A stretch of DNA of 64,000 nt from Butyrivibrio sp. AE3004 (GCF_000703165.1 NZ_JNLQ01000001.1:310001-374000); one strand, 5' to 3'. Positions 35,615 to 45,771 are shown, counted from the first letter of the stretch. Program-made: numbers and translations. Notes: generated by a model not told the origin, from the sequence alone.

Positions 35615-36835
35615 TTATTTTACTTTTCTATACACTATAGTAAGAATAACGCCAAACAGCGACAACCCACTGGCTATAAGGAACGCATTCTGATATGCCC
35701 CTGTAGAAGCATATACGTTTCGCATGATCTGCGGCCCAAAATAACCTGCAAGTGCAAAGCCTATGAACATTATTCCATAGTTAACGCTGTTATTTTTAGG
35801 CCCAAACTGATCAACAGTGAATCCCGGGTAAACACCCATAAACGAGCCAAAAGCAACTCCTACAATTGAAAGCCCGATATAGAAGGTTAAAAGACTTCCC
35901 TCATGTGAAATAAACAAAAGCAAAAGTCCTGCAACTGAGAGAATACATGCTCCCATTAGTGTATTAATTCTTCCGATACGGTCAGAAATATATCCCGCCA
36001 TGATTCTTCCAAGAGCATTAAAAAGTGCAAGGACTGAAACTGCTCCGGCTGCTGCAGCTGTTGTCATTCCAATCATGTTCTGTGCCACGGGTGATGCCTG
36101 TGATATAACCATCATACCCGAAAAAGCTCCACAGGTAAGAAGAATAAGCATTACATAAAATACAGGAGTCTTTATCATCTGCTTCCAGTCCATGTTTATT
36201 GGACCTGCTCCTGCCTTTGCCGCAGGGGGATTCCAGCCTTCAGGCTTATACCCGTCCGGACAAGGTGCAAGAGAAAGCGCTGCAAGGACAATTATTACAA
36301 GGAACGCGATTCCTATAGCCTTAAAGGCAAACGGCGCACCCGATGCTGCAACAATCTTTGTTACGATCGGTGGAAGAATAACCGAGCTTGCACCATAGAC
36401 AGCTGTTGTTATACCTCCGATCAATCCTCTTTTATCCGGAAAATACTTTACACAGGTAGATATCGTGCTGCCATAAGCCATTCCAAGACCAAGTCCCCCT
36501 ATAAGACCATAAGTCACAATAAGGAAAGGAACGCTTGTCGCAAAGCCTGAGAAAAACATTCCCGCCCCCCACATGATTCCGCCTATCATGATTACCAGCT
36601 TAGGTCCAATGTGATCGTTGAACCATCCTCCGCTTATCATAGTTATAGGTCCTACTGAATTCGCAATAGTGTACACAATAGCCATGTCACCCGGTCCAAG
36701 ATTAAGCCCTACGGTAGTATTTAAATACTCAGTCATTGCTGAAGAAAAAACACTCCAGGCGTAAATAGAACCAAGGCATAAATTGATAAGACAACAGGCT
36801 AAAAGTATAAACCATCTTCTTTTGTCTGTATTCAT
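35615..36835 (-). CDS. MFS transporter, oxalate/formate antiporter-like family
   Basis: 406-aa, twelve-span transporter. MNTDKRRWFILLACCLINLC with LGSIYAWSVFSSAM is the standard opening of the OFA subfamily; GGWFNDHIGPK and YISDRIGRIN are the two MFS loop 2-3 and 8-9 motifs. It probably exchanges small carboxylates. The start at 36835 is set by GGAGGAG 6 bp upstream; an in-frame ATG at 36850 precedes it. Confidence 0.88.
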   Translation of the reverse strand: MNTDKRRWFILLACCLINLCLGSIYAWSVFSSAMTEYLNTTVGLNLGPGDMAIVYTIANSVGPITMISGGWFNDHIGPKLVIMIGGIMWGAGMFFSGFATSVPFLIVTYGLIGGLGLGMAYGSTISTCVKYFPDKRGLIGGITTAVYGASSVILPPIVTKIVAASGAPFAFKAIGIAFLVIIVLAALSLAPCPDGYKPEGWNPPAAKAGAGPINMDWKQMIKTPVFYVMLILLTCGAFSGMMVISQASPVAQNMIGMTTAAAAGAVSVLALFNALGRIMAGYISDRIGRINTLMGACILSVAGLLLLFISHEGSLLTFYIGLSIVGVAFGSFMGVYPGFTVDQFGPKNNSVNYGIMFIGFALAGYFGPQIMRNVYASTGAYQNAFLIASGLSLFGVILTIVYRKVK

Positions 36836-36964
36836 TTTTATCTCCTCCATTTACACTCCCCTATCATTGGGTTTTATAGCGTTTTACATTTTATCAGCAA
36901 AATGATCGTAGTGTAAGCATTTTCAAAACAAATTTAAACTTTCCGCCACGTATCTTTCACACAA

Positions 36965-37936
36965 TCAGATAACCCCAAGTGTTTTCAACACAAAAAGCCA
37001 AAACGTCAGAGAAAATGAGCATCCAAAGGTCGTTATCATGATAATACTGCTGCTTAATGTTCCTTCATGTCCCATATTTTTAGCCATAATATAGCAGCTT
37101 ACCGTTGTTGCTGATCCAAGCATAACAAGAATGGCCACTATCTGCTCCCCGGAAAATCCTATACTCACAGCAATCGGCATGAAGATCATGACCAGAAGGA
37201 AAAGCTTTATGAAGCTGGCAACCAGCGCAGGCTTTATATTCTGCAATGCTTTTCTATATTCAAAGGTTGCTCCCATTGACATAAGCCCCAAAGGCGTTGC
37301 CAGCTTACCTATATCATCCACCACTGTATTCATTATCTTTGGAATTGGAAGTTTAAGTACAGACCATAACAGCCCCATCATAATACCTAAGATGATAGGA
37401 TTCTTTACTATTCCAAGTATTGTCTTTTTTATCAATTTGCTCTTATCTTCCGAAGAACGTCCACCATTTTCATCCTGCGGAGCTGTTAGTGTGAGGATTA
37501 TTACTGCAAAGATATTGTATAATGGCACACTGCCAAGAATCATCAAAGGTGCCATTCCACTACTTGATTCGCCATAAATACTGTGGATAAAGGCGATTCC
37601 CAAAAGTGCTGCACTACTCCTGTATGACCCCTGCAGGAATTCTCCCCTTCTGGAAGGCGTTTTAATTATTATTTTTGAAAGTATCCATATTAAAAATATG
37701 CTCACAATCGTTGTTGCAAAGCAGAAAAGCACAAATCCCGTATTCCAGGTCCCAATAAAGTCCTGCTTAGCCAGATCTGAAAACAGAAGGACCGGCAGTG
37801 CCACCTTAAATACAAACTTATTCATAAATCCGGCAGCATTATCATCAATTATCCTGATTCTTCTGAATACATTGCCCAGAGTCATAAGCAAAAATATAGG
37901 TAGTGTCGCATTCAAACTAAAAATCAAATTTTCCAC
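36965..37936 (-). CDS. AEC-family (auxin efflux carrier-type) transporter
   Basis: About 323 aa with ten hydrophobic segments in two halves (LNATLPIFLLMTLGNVFRR; MNKFVFKVALPVLLF; later ATPLGLMSMGATFEYRKAL). The family moves malonate, malate and similar anions. The likely start is GTG at 37936, 8 bp after AGAGGAG; another GTG at 37945 overlaps that site. It follows the OFA-type transporter on the same strand with a 129-bp gap, so both may handle organic acids. Confidence 0.85.
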   Translation of the reverse strand: MENLIFSLNATLPIFLLMTLGNVFRRIRIIDDNAAGFMNKFVFKVALPVLLFSDLAKQDFIGTWNTGFVLFCFATTIVSIFLIWILSKIIIKTPSRRGEFLQGSYRSSAALLGIAFIHSIYGESSSGMAPLMILGSVPLYNIFAVIILTLTAPQDENGGRSSEDKSKLIKKTILGIVKNPIILGIMMGLLWSVLKLPIPKIMNTVVDDIGKLATPLGLMSMGATFEYRKALQNIKPALVASFIKLFLLVMIFMPIAVSIGFSGEQIVAILVMLGSATTVSCYIMAKNMGHEGTLSSSIIMITTFGCSFSLTFWLFVLKTLGVI

Positions 37937-38120
37937 TATATTCACTCCTCTTATTGTTTTCTCCGCACTATTATAGCTACCGAAAACACAATAAACAATT
38001 TACAGATAAATAATTTTTATTATGTTGGACATTTGTTGGACATGGGAATATACAATATAGAAAACACTTAATAATAGCTCTCATTAATACCTTTTTTCCT
38101 ATAATCCCTTTTTCATTTTG

Positions 38121-38152
38121 GGCAGCCCGCTTATGCGGGCTGTTCATTTTTT
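38121..38152 (+). terminator. Orphan plus-strand intrinsic terminator
   Basis: CAGCCCGC (38123-38130), loop TTAT, GCGGGCTG (38135-38142), then TTCATTTTTT. No plus-strand gene ends nearby; the nearest is the AraC remnant 2.5 kb upstream. On the minus strand no T-tract follows. It may end a small untranslated RNA starting after the TTGGACAT repeats at 38025-38043. Confidence 0.6.
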
Positions 38153-38239
38153 ATAGCAACAAAAAGAGCAGCAAACTCTTCATAAATGAATGCATGCTGC
38201 CCATTTAATGCTATTTTGATAGTATCACCGCTTACATAT

Positions 38240-39262
38240 TCATGAAAGATCAGAAGCGGCAGTAATACCGTAAGCACTCTTAGCATTTTCCACTGCCCTT
38301 ATAATAGCTTCACTGATAACATCAGCTGACAGAATACCGGCTAAATCAAGGTCAGCCTTTACATCTCCTACAGATAGCGCATAAATACTGTCTCCGTCCG
38401 CAGAAGTATGCACAGGATTTATTGATCTCGCATAGCCGTCGTGTGCCATACCGGCAATCTTGCACAGCTGTGCCTTTTCAAATTTTGCATTGGTAATAAC
38501 AACTGCAAGTGTTGTATTCCCGGTGAATTTATTATCAACCACTTTCGTGGATGACATCATATAATCCGTTGTTGCTCTAAGCGCTTTTTTATCCTCTGTA
38601 AGAAGCCCCGCAATCTGTTTTCCTGTTTTCCAGTCATAGATATCTCCAAGGGCATTTAATGCGACAACCGCACCTATCTTCAGATCCCCCAGTTGTATGG
38701 CATAACTTCCGATACCTGTTTTCATACTGGTGTCCACACCTGCCATTTTTCCTACCGATGCTCCACATCCGGCACCGTAATTTCCATCTTTGTAATTAGG
38801 TGCTTCAAATGCTTTCTTTGCTGCTTCATATCCCATTTTCTCATCCGGCCGAACATTCGGATTTCCTACAGAAAGGTCATATAGATCAGCCTGCGCCACA
38901 AGCGGAACCAATGCAGCGCCCGTGTCATACCCATAGCCTTTTTCTTCAAGATATTTCATCACTCCGTTAGCAGTGCAAAGTCCATACGCACTTCCTCCGG
39001 ATAATACCACCGCATGTATCTGTTGTGCTGCCATCAGCGGATTTAACAGCTGACTGTCGCGAGAAGCCGGACCACCGCCTCTGACATCCAGACCGGCACA
39101 CATACCATTCTCGCAGATAAACACTGTGCATCCGGTAGCTGCTTCCTTATCCTCCACCTGTCCTATTCTGATTGAATCAATATCTGTAATACTGATTTCT
39201 ACAGCCTTTGTTCCCTTTGCCCATAAAACTTCATTGTTTTTGATGTCTTTCATATAATCCAC
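38240..39262 (-). CDS. P1-family peptidase (DmpA/L-aminopeptidase-D-esterase type)
   Basis: 340-aa Ntn-type hydrolase of family S58. Landmarks are IGQVEDKEAATGCTVF, GLDVRGGGPASRD, AVVLSGGSAYGL and YGAGCGASVGKM, all conserved in the DmpA family, which self-cleaves to form the active enzyme and removes N-terminal residues or hydrolyses amides. It is probably cytoplasmic. The GTG start (39262) sits 4 bp from AGAGGA; the ATG at codon 4 is an alternative. Confidence 0.88.
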   Translation of the reverse strand: MDYMKDIKNNEVLWAKGTKAVEISITDIDSIRIGQVEDKEAATGCTVFICENGMCAGLDVRGGGPASRDSQLLNPLMAAQQIHAVVLSGGSAYGLCTANGVMKYLEEKGYGYDTGAALVPLVAQADLYDLSVGNPNVRPDEKMGYEAAKKAFEAPNYKDGNYGAGCGASVGKMAGVDTSMKTGIGSYAIQLGDLKIGAVVALNALGDIYDWKTGKQIAGLLTEDKKALRATTDYMMSSTKVVDNKFTGNTTLAVVITNAKFEKAQLCKIAGMAHDGYARSINPVHTSADGDSIYALSVGDVKADLDLAGILSADVISEAIIRAVENAKSAYGITAASDLS

Positions 39263-39314
39263 GGAGTCCTCTTTTTATTATAAATCTGTTATTGTATTTG
39301 CTTTATAAAAATAT

Positions 39315-39857
39315 TTATCTTTTAACATTCACCGCTTCATTTTTATCCATGAGATATCCAATCAGTGTTCCGATGATAACCCCTGAAATTGTGCCTATCC
39401 ATAGATTGGAAATAACAATTCCTGCCATAAAACCGGCAACTATTCCAATAAAGATATAAAGCCCCGTCCATCCTGTCTTTTGCTTCTTTATTGAGTAATG
39501 ATCGGTACCGTCTTTACATTCACGGTAAACAAAGCCTGATTTTTCCAGTCCCCGGACATGATGGTCATTCTCATGTCTGCAATCAGTGTGAAGCTCCTTT
39601 GTATCGGAATAATTGAACACAAACCTGGAAATTGCGAAATATATTTCCTCAATATATTTTGCTTTATCATATGATGGGACAAGCGTGGAGCGTAAAAGCA
39701 TTTCTCCGGGAGCGACCACGTCTTCAAAACAAAGACTTCCAACCTTTTCATGGTGCTCTCTTTTAAGACAGATTTGCCATTCCCCATTCCAGGGATTCTG
39801 CATGTTTTGAGGCTGTATTATGAAGTTTTTTGTTTCAACCGGCAGATTATTATTCAT
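39315..39857 (-). CDS. Acetyltransferase-like domain with C-terminal membrane anchor, function unknown
   Basis: 180 aa. Residues 1-125 resemble a GNAT fold (MQNPWNGEWQICLKREHHEK, YIEEIYFAISRFVFN, ENDHHVRGLEKSGFVYREC), although no acetyl-CoA-binding loop is clear. Two close hydrophobic segments follow (GLYIFIGIVAGFMAGIVIS and IGTISGVIIGTLIGYLM), so it is membrane-attached with the domain in the cytoplasm. Family assignment is tentative. Confidence 0.55.
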   Translation of the reverse strand: MNNNLPVETKNFIIQPQNMQNPWNGEWQICLKREHHEKVGSLCFEDVVAPGEMLLRSTLVPSYDKAKYIEEIYFAISRFVFNYSDTKELHTDCRHENDHHVRGLEKSGFVYRECKDGTDHYSIKKQKTGWTGLYIFIGIVAGFMAGIVISNLWIGTISGVIIGTLIGYLMDKNEAVNVKR

Positions 39858-40059
39858 AAAAAATTTTCCTCTTAAGACTGTGTCACAATACGTTTTTTCA
39901 GTAGTAATAATAACTTACAAAATAAGTATATACCATGGAAAGATGTCAGAACAAGTTTGCTAATAAAATGCTTTACAAGGAACCTTTGAATGGGATAAAG
40001 TTAAAATATATTCACAAATCTGTAAATGCGATGATAAAGAGTTTCCCAAAGGAATTATT

Positions 40060-41733
40060 ATGAAGAATAAGAGATCGTTAAAGGACAGGATTCGTGATTT
40101 AAAGCTCTCCCACGCCGTAAACAAAGGCTCCGGAGGCTCTGTTTTCAAGCGAATGTTTTTTATGATTCGCCGCTATATCGGAATCCTTATGGCAATATTT
40201 GCAGCTTATGTTGCTCTGCTCATTTTGCTTGTAGAAATAGAAAAAAAGGATCCGACTTCCACAATTCATAACCTTGGGGAGGCTTTCTGGTATTCTATAG
40301 TCACATTGACCACCATAGGTTATGGTGATTTTTATCCCGTTACCCATGCAGGACGATTCATTGCTTCTATATTTGTTATCCTGGGCATTGGTCTTTTGGG
40401 TTTCTTTGTTGGCTTCATGATGGAATTTGTTTCCCGTATAAAGCCAATCATTCAGCTTTCCATACAAACAGCCAAGCCCTGGTATATTTTTACCGATCAG
40501 TCTCAATATTCAATGATTTTTGCTGAAAATATAAAAGCCGTGCGCCCTGATGCCGTGATAATCTATTCCGGTACAAAGGAAGCCGGGAAAACCCCCAGAT
40601 CCATCTCAGTTCAATGGTCTCCTTCTGAGCTTTTGGAACGTCGCGGATCACTTTATGACGCTCACCTTATGTGTATGAAGGACAATGAAATGGAAAATTT
40701 CCTTGATGCAATAGAACTGTCTGATACCGGAGCGCCTATAGTCTGCCTTGCCAATTTCACCCCTGCTCATCATCCGATGAATATCAATTTCTTTTCATTG
40801 TCGGATTGCACTGCACGTTTATTCTGGCAACAATATCCTATAAAAAAGAAAAATGAAACCATCATCTTTATAGGCTTTGGAGCTGCCGGCAACGAATTGC
40901 TTGACAGAGCTCTGGAACTCAATGTTCTGTTTGACAAACAGTCAATTTCCTATCACGTATTTGGGGATTCTGATGAATACTGCAGAAACCGCAAAGAATT
41001 AAATGAAATAGTCAGCATAAATGAATTGTCTGAGGATAAAGACAGCATCATTTTCCACGATACCCCTTGGAATACTGACGATAAGCTCCTTTCAGAAGCT
41101 GACAGAATCATCTTATGCGGCGATTCGGAGCTTGAAAACATTGCCATTCTTCAGACTCTTCAGAAATTCTTCCCCTTCAGGGGAGAACTTTATATTTATA
41201 ACAGTAACGTAAGAAGTGTTGCCACACCTTTTGGTCAGACCAGAGATATTCTCACGCCGGCTTTTGTACTGCATAACACTCTGACAGACATGGCACTATG
41301 CCGCCATGAAATGTTCAGATTCTATGCTGGTGGTGATATTCCTATGTGGGAAAACCTAAACAGCCTTATCAAGGATATGAACTATACTACTACAGATCAT
41401 ATAAGTTTGAAGGTCCGTATGCTTCTCGGTGAAGAAGCTCCTAATCTTCCCTTTGATGATATTCCCTCAAAAGTACTTAGGCAAGCTTCCGTAGTAAGAA
41501 ACGAACTGTCCGCTGAACAGAGGGAACTTCTGATAAAACTTGAACATGCCCGGTTACTTCGTTTCTTTTATCTTCATAATTATCATTATGGCGAAAATAC
41601 CAATGATGATACAAGAACCAATAGCTTAATCAAGCCTTTTGAGAAATTAACCGATCATGAGAAAAAAATGGTAGAAATCAGCTGGCTTCTGCTTGATGAA
41701 CTGGCATCTCACAAAGACGCAAAGAGGCGATAA
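40060..41733 (+). CDS. Two-span potassium channel with cytoplasmic RCK-like domains
   Basis: 557 aa. Two membrane helices flank a pore with the selectivity filter TTIGYGD (near residue 86) in YSIVTLTTIGYGDFYPVTHAGR-type context. A large cytoplasmic portion carries Rossmann-like RCK segments (ETIIFIGFGAAGNELLDRALE near 270), expected to gate K+ flow by ligand. AAAGGAA precedes the ATG. Single gene with its own promoter. Confidence 0.88.
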   Translation: MKNKRSLKDRIRDLKLSHAVNKGSGGSVFKRMFFMIRRYIGILMAIFAAYVALLILLVEIEKKDPTSTIHNLGEAFWYSIVTLTTIGYGDFYPVTHAGRFIASIFVILGIGLLGFFVGFMMEFVSRIKPIIQLSIQTAKPWYIFTDQSQYSMIFAENIKAVRPDAVIIYSGTKEAGKTPRSISVQWSPSELLERRGSLYDAHLMCMKDNEMENFLDAIELSDTGAPIVCLANFTPAHHPMNINFFSLSDCTARLFWQQYPIKKKNETIIFIGFGAAGNELLDRALELNVLFDKQSISYHVFGDSDEYCRNRKELNEIVSINELSEDKDSIIFHDTPWNTDDKLLSEADRIILCGDSELENIAILQTLQKFFPFRGELYIYNSNVRSVATPFGQTRDILTPAFVLHNTLTDMALCRHEMFRFYAGGDIPMWENLNSLIKDMNYTTTDHISLKVRMLLGEEAPNLPFDDIPSKVLRQASVVRNELSAEQRELLIKLEHARLLRFFYLHNYHYGENTNDDTRTNSLIKPFEKLTDHEKKMVEISWLLLDELASHKDAKRR

Positions 41734-41821
41734 AGAAAAAATCGATGTGCCAACTGGCATAGTTGTTGCATTATTAACACATGTAACATATATCACAAAT
41801 ATGACACATGTTTCAAAAAGC

Positions 41822-41861
41822 ACTAAAAAGCCGTTTTAGGGCGATCTCCTAAAACGGCTTT
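41822..41861 (-). terminator. Intrinsic terminator for the ABC-F gene (hairpin shared with K+ channel gene)
   Basis: AAAGCCGTTTTAGG (41827-41840) and CCTAAAACGGCTTT (41848-41861) pair perfectly around a 7-nt loop. On the minus strand five Ts follow; on the plus strand the T-tract is weak. It sits between convergent genes. Confidence 0.85.
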
Positions 41862-41892
41862 ATTAAACATTTATTATCCGTATTTCACCGGA

Positions 41893-43710
41893 TTATTTAC
41901 TGAAACTGTCCACTAATTCCTGCAGTTCAACATATCTGTCCATTTTTCTTTCAATTTCAGCATCAATTTCTTCTTTTTCTTTACTAAGTTCCATAAGCTT
42001 TGGGAAATCAGTCGCTGCCTTAGCTATTTCTGTTTCCAGTTCCGCACTGCGCTCCTCCAGCTTTTCAATTTCTGACTCTATATTGTCATACTCTTTTTGT
42101 TCCATATAAGAAAGCTTTGTTTTTTCCCTTGGCGCACGATATTTGCCCTTAGAGCCTTTATCCTCCTCCTTCACCTGGGATTTTCCGGCTTTATTATCAG
42201 CACTCTGCTCTTCAGAAACTCCTGATGCCTTTTTATGGATCACATAGTCGGAATAACCGCCCTCGCTTTGCTGCAAAATACCACCGGGTTCAAAAGAGAA
42301 AATTCTGGTAACAACCCTGTCAAGAAAATATCTGTCATGACTTACCGTTATGATAATTCCCGCAAAGCTATCCAGATAATCCTCCAGAATTCTCAATGTC
42401 TGGATATCCAGATCGTTTGTAGGCTCGTCAAGGATAATAACATTGGGCTGCTCCATAAGCACCTTCAGCAGATACAGTCTTCTCTTTTCACCACCTGAGA
42501 GCTTGGCTATAGGTGCATACTGCATATCCGGGCTAAAAAGGAATCTGTCGCACATTACGGAGGCAGATACAAGCCCTTCCTTCGTTCTGATAAACTCCGC
42601 AGTATCCTTTATATAATCAATTACTCTTTTTCCTTCGTCCAAGGCCTCATTTTCCTGGCCGAAATACCCGATTTTTATTGTCTGTCCAATCTCCACAGAG
42701 CCTGTATCCGGTGCCACCGATCCGATAATACATTTCAAAAGTGTCGATTTTCCGCAGCCGTTTGGACCGATAATTCCCACTCTGTCCAGCTTATTGAATG
42801 TATAGGAAAAATCTTTAAAAAGAATTTTCTCTCCATAGCTTTTGGATATACCCTCAAGAATAATCGTTTTATTGCCCATTCTGGTGGGTAAAGAGCTTAG
42901 CTCTACCTGTCGTTCCTCTTCCGGCCGTTGCCTGTCTCTAAGGGCCTCAAAACGCTGAATATGGGCCTTCTGTTTTGTGGAACGTGCCCTTGCGCCTCTG
43001 AGCATCCAGGCAAGGTCTTTTCTGTAAAGAGTAGCTGCTTTTCTCTCCGCAGCCTGCTCATAGTCCATTCGCTGCTGTTTCAATTCCAAAAAGCCCGAAT
43101 AATTAGCCTCATATCGGTAAACATTACTCTTATCTATCTCCAGAATCTGTTCTGTTACTTCATCAAGGAAATATCTGTCATGAGTGATCATCAGAAGCGC
43201 GCCTCTGAAATGCTTAAGAAAATCCTCCAGATACTCAATCATTTCCGAATCAAGGTGGTTTGTAGGCTCATCCAATATCAAAAGATCGCAGGGAGTCATT
43301 ATGGCTGCCACAAGGGCTGCTCTTTTCTTTTGCCCGCCCGATAAAATCTCAGGATTACACTCCGGATCATCAATCCCAAATTTGGCAAGAGTTGCCTTTA
43401 TTTCGCCCATTTTATCCCAGTGATCGTTTCCCGCATAGATTTTTCCGGTTATGTTTTCAAGAAGTGTTTTCTTCATATCAAACACAGGATTCTGCGGAAG
43501 ATATGAAATACGAAGTCCGTTACTTATTACAACCCTTCCGCTATCCGGAGCAGTCACCCCCGCAATTATCGAAAGAAGCGTTGATTTACCGGTTCCGTTG
43601 GTACCTACTATACCTATTTTATCTGTATCATTTATCCCCACCGAAACATCACTCAGAACCGGCTTGGACATATATGTCTTTGATACATTTTCAACATTTA
43701 AAATATTCAT
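41893..43710 (-). CDS. ABC-F family ATPase (Uup-like, ribosome-associated)
   Basis: 605-aa soluble protein with two ATPase cassettes: Walker A GTNGTGKSTLL and GPNGCGKSTLL, signature LSGGQKKR and LSGGEKRR, Walker B LLILDEPTNHLD and VIILDEPTNDLD. The linker between them holds the ABC-F crossover helices (RARSTKQKAHIQRFEAL). A charged linker and coiled coil form the C-terminus (MEQKEYDNIESEIEKLEER), as in Uup. No membrane domain. It probably acts on the ribosome; antibiotic protection is possible but not shown. Confidence 0.92.
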   Translation of the reverse strand: MNILNVENVSKTYMSKPVLSDVSVGINDTDKIGIVGTNGTGKSTLLSIIAGVTAPDSGRVVISNGLRISYLPQNPVFDMKKTLLENITGKIYAGNDHWDKMGEIKATLAKFGIDDPECNPEILSGGQKKRAALVAAIMTPCDLLILDEPTNHLDSEMIEYLEDFLKHFRGALLMITHDRYFLDEVTEQILEIDKSNVYRYEANYSGFLELKQQRMDYEQAAERKAATLYRKDLAWMLRGARARSTKQKAHIQRFEALRDRQRPEEERQVELSSLPTRMGNKTIILEGISKSYGEKILFKDFSYTFNKLDRVGIIGPNGCGKSTLLKCIIGSVAPDTGSVEIGQTIKIGYFGQENEALDEGKRVIDYIKDTAEFIRTKEGLVSASVMCDRFLFSPDMQYAPIAKLSGGEKRRLYLLKVLMEQPNVIILDEPTNDLDIQTLRILEDYLDSFAGIIITVSHDRYFLDRVVTRIFSFEPGGILQQSEGGYSDYVIHKKASGVSEEQSADNKAGKSQVKEEDKGSKGKYRAPREKTKLSYMEQKEYDNIESEIEKLEERSAELETEIAKAATDFPKLMELSKEKEEIDAEIERKMDRYVELQELVDSFSK

Positions 43711-43737
43711 AAAAAACTGCTACTCCAATTAACTTAT

Positions 43738-43772
43738 TTTAAACCGCTTATAAATTCCTTATGCGGTTTAAA
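43738..43772. terminator. Hairpin between isochorismatase-like and ABC-F genes
   Basis: TTTAAACCGC (43738-43747) pairs with GCGGTTTAAA (43763-43772) around 15 nt. The minus-strand T-tract is weak (TTTAAAATAAGTT), so it could be a partial terminator for the upstream minus-strand gene. Confidence 0.35.
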
Positions 43773-43843
43773 CGTTCCCTATAATGATGACACGAATCGC
43801 TTCGCTGCAGGCATTAAAACATTTTGGCCTTTTGCCCCTGACA

Positions 43844-44293
43844 TCATATAATGGCAACTCCGGCATCCGCAAGTTTTTTAAGGGTCTTTTCATACAGCCT
43901 GTCATTTCTTGCTCCGACACAGTCTTTAACGACCTCTGTCTTATATCCCAACTTTGCTGCATCCATAGCTGTTTTTGCAACGCAGGCGCTTCCGTCCACA
44001 CCGACAATTTCAAGCTCCGTTGCCTTTAACGATTCCAGCTTCTTAGAAAATTCTTTTGAGGAAAATGCACTCGGATACTTCTTTTCATAGATAAGGTTAG
44101 AAACAAGCAGGAGCTCATCAGAAAAATCATACCCTGCTTTTTTACCGGTCAATCCGATATTCTTCACATAAACGATGGGAATTTCCTCGTCCTCATGCGC
44201 AATCTTTATCGTATGGTTAACATTAGTAAGAAGATTGCCATCGTAATCTCCAAGATATTTCTCCTGCATATCAATAACAACCAATACTCTCAT
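43844..44293 (-). CDS. Isochorismatase-like cysteine hydrolase
   Basis: 149 aa. The catalytic triad positions are visible: Asp in LVVIDMQEKYLG, Lys in IYEKKYPSAF, and Cys in GVDGSACVAKTAMDA. The family includes nicotinamidases and other amidases; the substrate is not predictable here. GGGGGAG precedes the ATG. Short for the family but complete. It is separated from the divergent polymerase cassette by ~130 bp. Confidence 0.88.
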   Translation of the reverse strand: MRVLVVIDMQEKYLGDYDGNLLTNVNHTIKIAHEDEEIPIVYVKNIGLTGKKAGYDFSDELLLVSNLIYEKKYPSAFSSKEFSKKLESLKATELEIVGVDGSACVAKTAMDAAKLGYKTEVVKDCVGARNDRLYEKTLKKLADAGVAII

Positions 44294-44394
44294 AATATCT
44301 CCCCCTTATATCCATCTATTGTACCACATGAAAAAAAAATCATGTTTTTAGCCTGTTTAAAGATAGTTACAAAAATTTAAGAAATTGTTCGATT

Positions 44395-44407
44395 GAAACA
44401 TATGTTC
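44395..44407. promoter_or_regulatory. Candidate LexA (SOS) box before the Y-family polymerase
   Basis: GAAACATATGTTC contains AAAC-ATAT-GTTC, one mismatch from the Gram-positive LexA consensus GAAC-N4-GTTC, and holds the perfect palindrome AACATATGTT. A second one-mismatch match (GAACATATTTTC, 44434-44445) lies just after the first start codon. LexA control would suit this cassette. Confidence 0.45.
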
Positions 44408-44421
44408 TCAAGGAGTATTAT

Positions 44422-45771
44422 ATGAACCACAAAGAACATATTTTCGGAACTGACATTCGATGTTTTAGGAGTTGTTATATGAACAGTTCTTCTATTTCGG
44501 ACAATCATAACTGCTTTCTCATTATAGATCTTAAGAGCTTTTATGCCAGTGTAGAATGCGTTGACCGCGGGCTTGACCCTATGACCACACTGCTTGCTGT
44601 AGCAGATAAGGAGCGTAGCAAGGGAACCATCTGTCTCGCCATCACCCCCGCCATGAAGGCTCTTGGTATCAAGAATCGCTGCAGAATATATGAGATTCCG
44701 AAGCACCTTAACTACATAATCGCCCCACCCCGAATGAAGAGATACATCGACGTATCTGCTGATATCTACGGAATTTACCTTAGTTACGTCGCCAAAGAGG
44801 ACATACATGTTTATTCCATCGATGAGTCTTTTCTTGATGTGACCACTTATCTGGAGCTTTACGGATTATCCGGGCATGATCTTGCACTCAGGATCATGAC
44901 TGATATAAGAGAAAAACTGGGTCTGAGGGCTACCTGCGGCATTGGTACAAACCTGTATCTTGCCAAGGTAGCCCTTGATATTCTTGCCAAGCATTCTCCT
45001 GACTTTATTGCAGAGCTCACGGAAGAGTCCTTTAGGCAGCGCTTATGGACCCACAGACCTCTTACCGATTTTTGGAAAATAGGTCCGGGAACCCAGAGAC
45101 GACTCGGATCACTGGGAATATATACACAGGGAGATATCGCCATTTTCCCGGACGATTTATTGTATAAGAACTTCGGAGTACTCGCCGAATATCTTATTGA
45201 CCATGCCTGGGGAAGGGAACCCTGCACCATGCAGGATATAAAAAATTATCGGAGCAGATCCAAATCCCTCTCCTGCGGTCAGGTCTTAATGCGTGATTAC
45301 ACCTATGACGAAGCCCTTATCATAGTAAAAGAGATGACAGATGAGCTTTCACTTAACATGGTTGCCGCCCATGTAGTCAGCAGTAATGTTTCTCTTTATA
45401 TAGGCTACAGCGCTGAATCCTTTCCTCCAACAGGTGCAAGTACGAATCTTCAGGTTACTACAAATTCCTATCGGATACTGCTTGATGCTTACGTTCAGCT
45501 GTATTACAGGAGTACGAGGCGCAATATTCCCATACGAAGAGTAGGGATCAGCGCTAATTCCGTGCTGGATGAATGTTATGAACATTACAGCTTTTTTGTT
45601 GATCCCGAAGTGATGGAAAAGGACAGGAAAATAACACAATCAGTAAATCAGATAAAGGCACGCTATGGAAAAAATGCCATTCTTAAGGGCATGGATTTGT
45701 ATGAAGCAGGCAATACCAGAGATAGAAATGAATTCATCGGCGGACATAAAGCCGGTTCTACCTTGTATTAG
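44422..45771 (+). CDS. Y-family DNA polymerase (UmuC/UvrX type)
   Basis: 449 aa, translesion polymerase. Catalytic acidic residues are in LIIDLKSFYASVEC and YSIDESFLDV; the steric/finger region DPMTTLLAVADKERSKGTICLAI and the helix-hairpin-helix FWKIGPGTQRRLGSLGI are intact. The first ATG (44422) has AAGGAG 6 bp upstream; a second in-frame ATG (44479) also has AGGAG at good spacing and begins right before the conserved core, so two forms are possible. First gene of a three-gene damage-response cassette. Confidence 0.93.
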   Translation: MNHKEHIFGTDIRCFRSCYMNSSSISDNHNCFLIIDLKSFYASVECVDRGLDPMTTLLAVADKERSKGTICLAITPAMKALGIKNRCRIYEIPKHLNYIIAPPRMKRYIDVSADIYGIYLSYVAKEDIHVYSIDESFLDVTTYLELYGLSGHDLALRIMTDIREKLGLRATCGIGTNLYLAKVALDILAKHSPDFIAELTEESFRQRLWTHRPLTDFWKIGPGTQRRLGSLGIYTQGDIAIFPDDLLYKNFGVLAEYLIDHAWGREPCTMQDIKNYRSRSKSLSCGQVLMRDYTYDEALIIVKEMTDELSLNMVAAHVVSSNVSLYIGYSAESFPPTGASTNLQVTTNSYRILLDAYVQLYYRSTRRNIPIRRVGISANSVLDECYEHYSFFVDPEVMEKDRKITQSVNQIKARYGKNAILKGMDLYEAGNTRDRNEFIGGHKAGSTLY

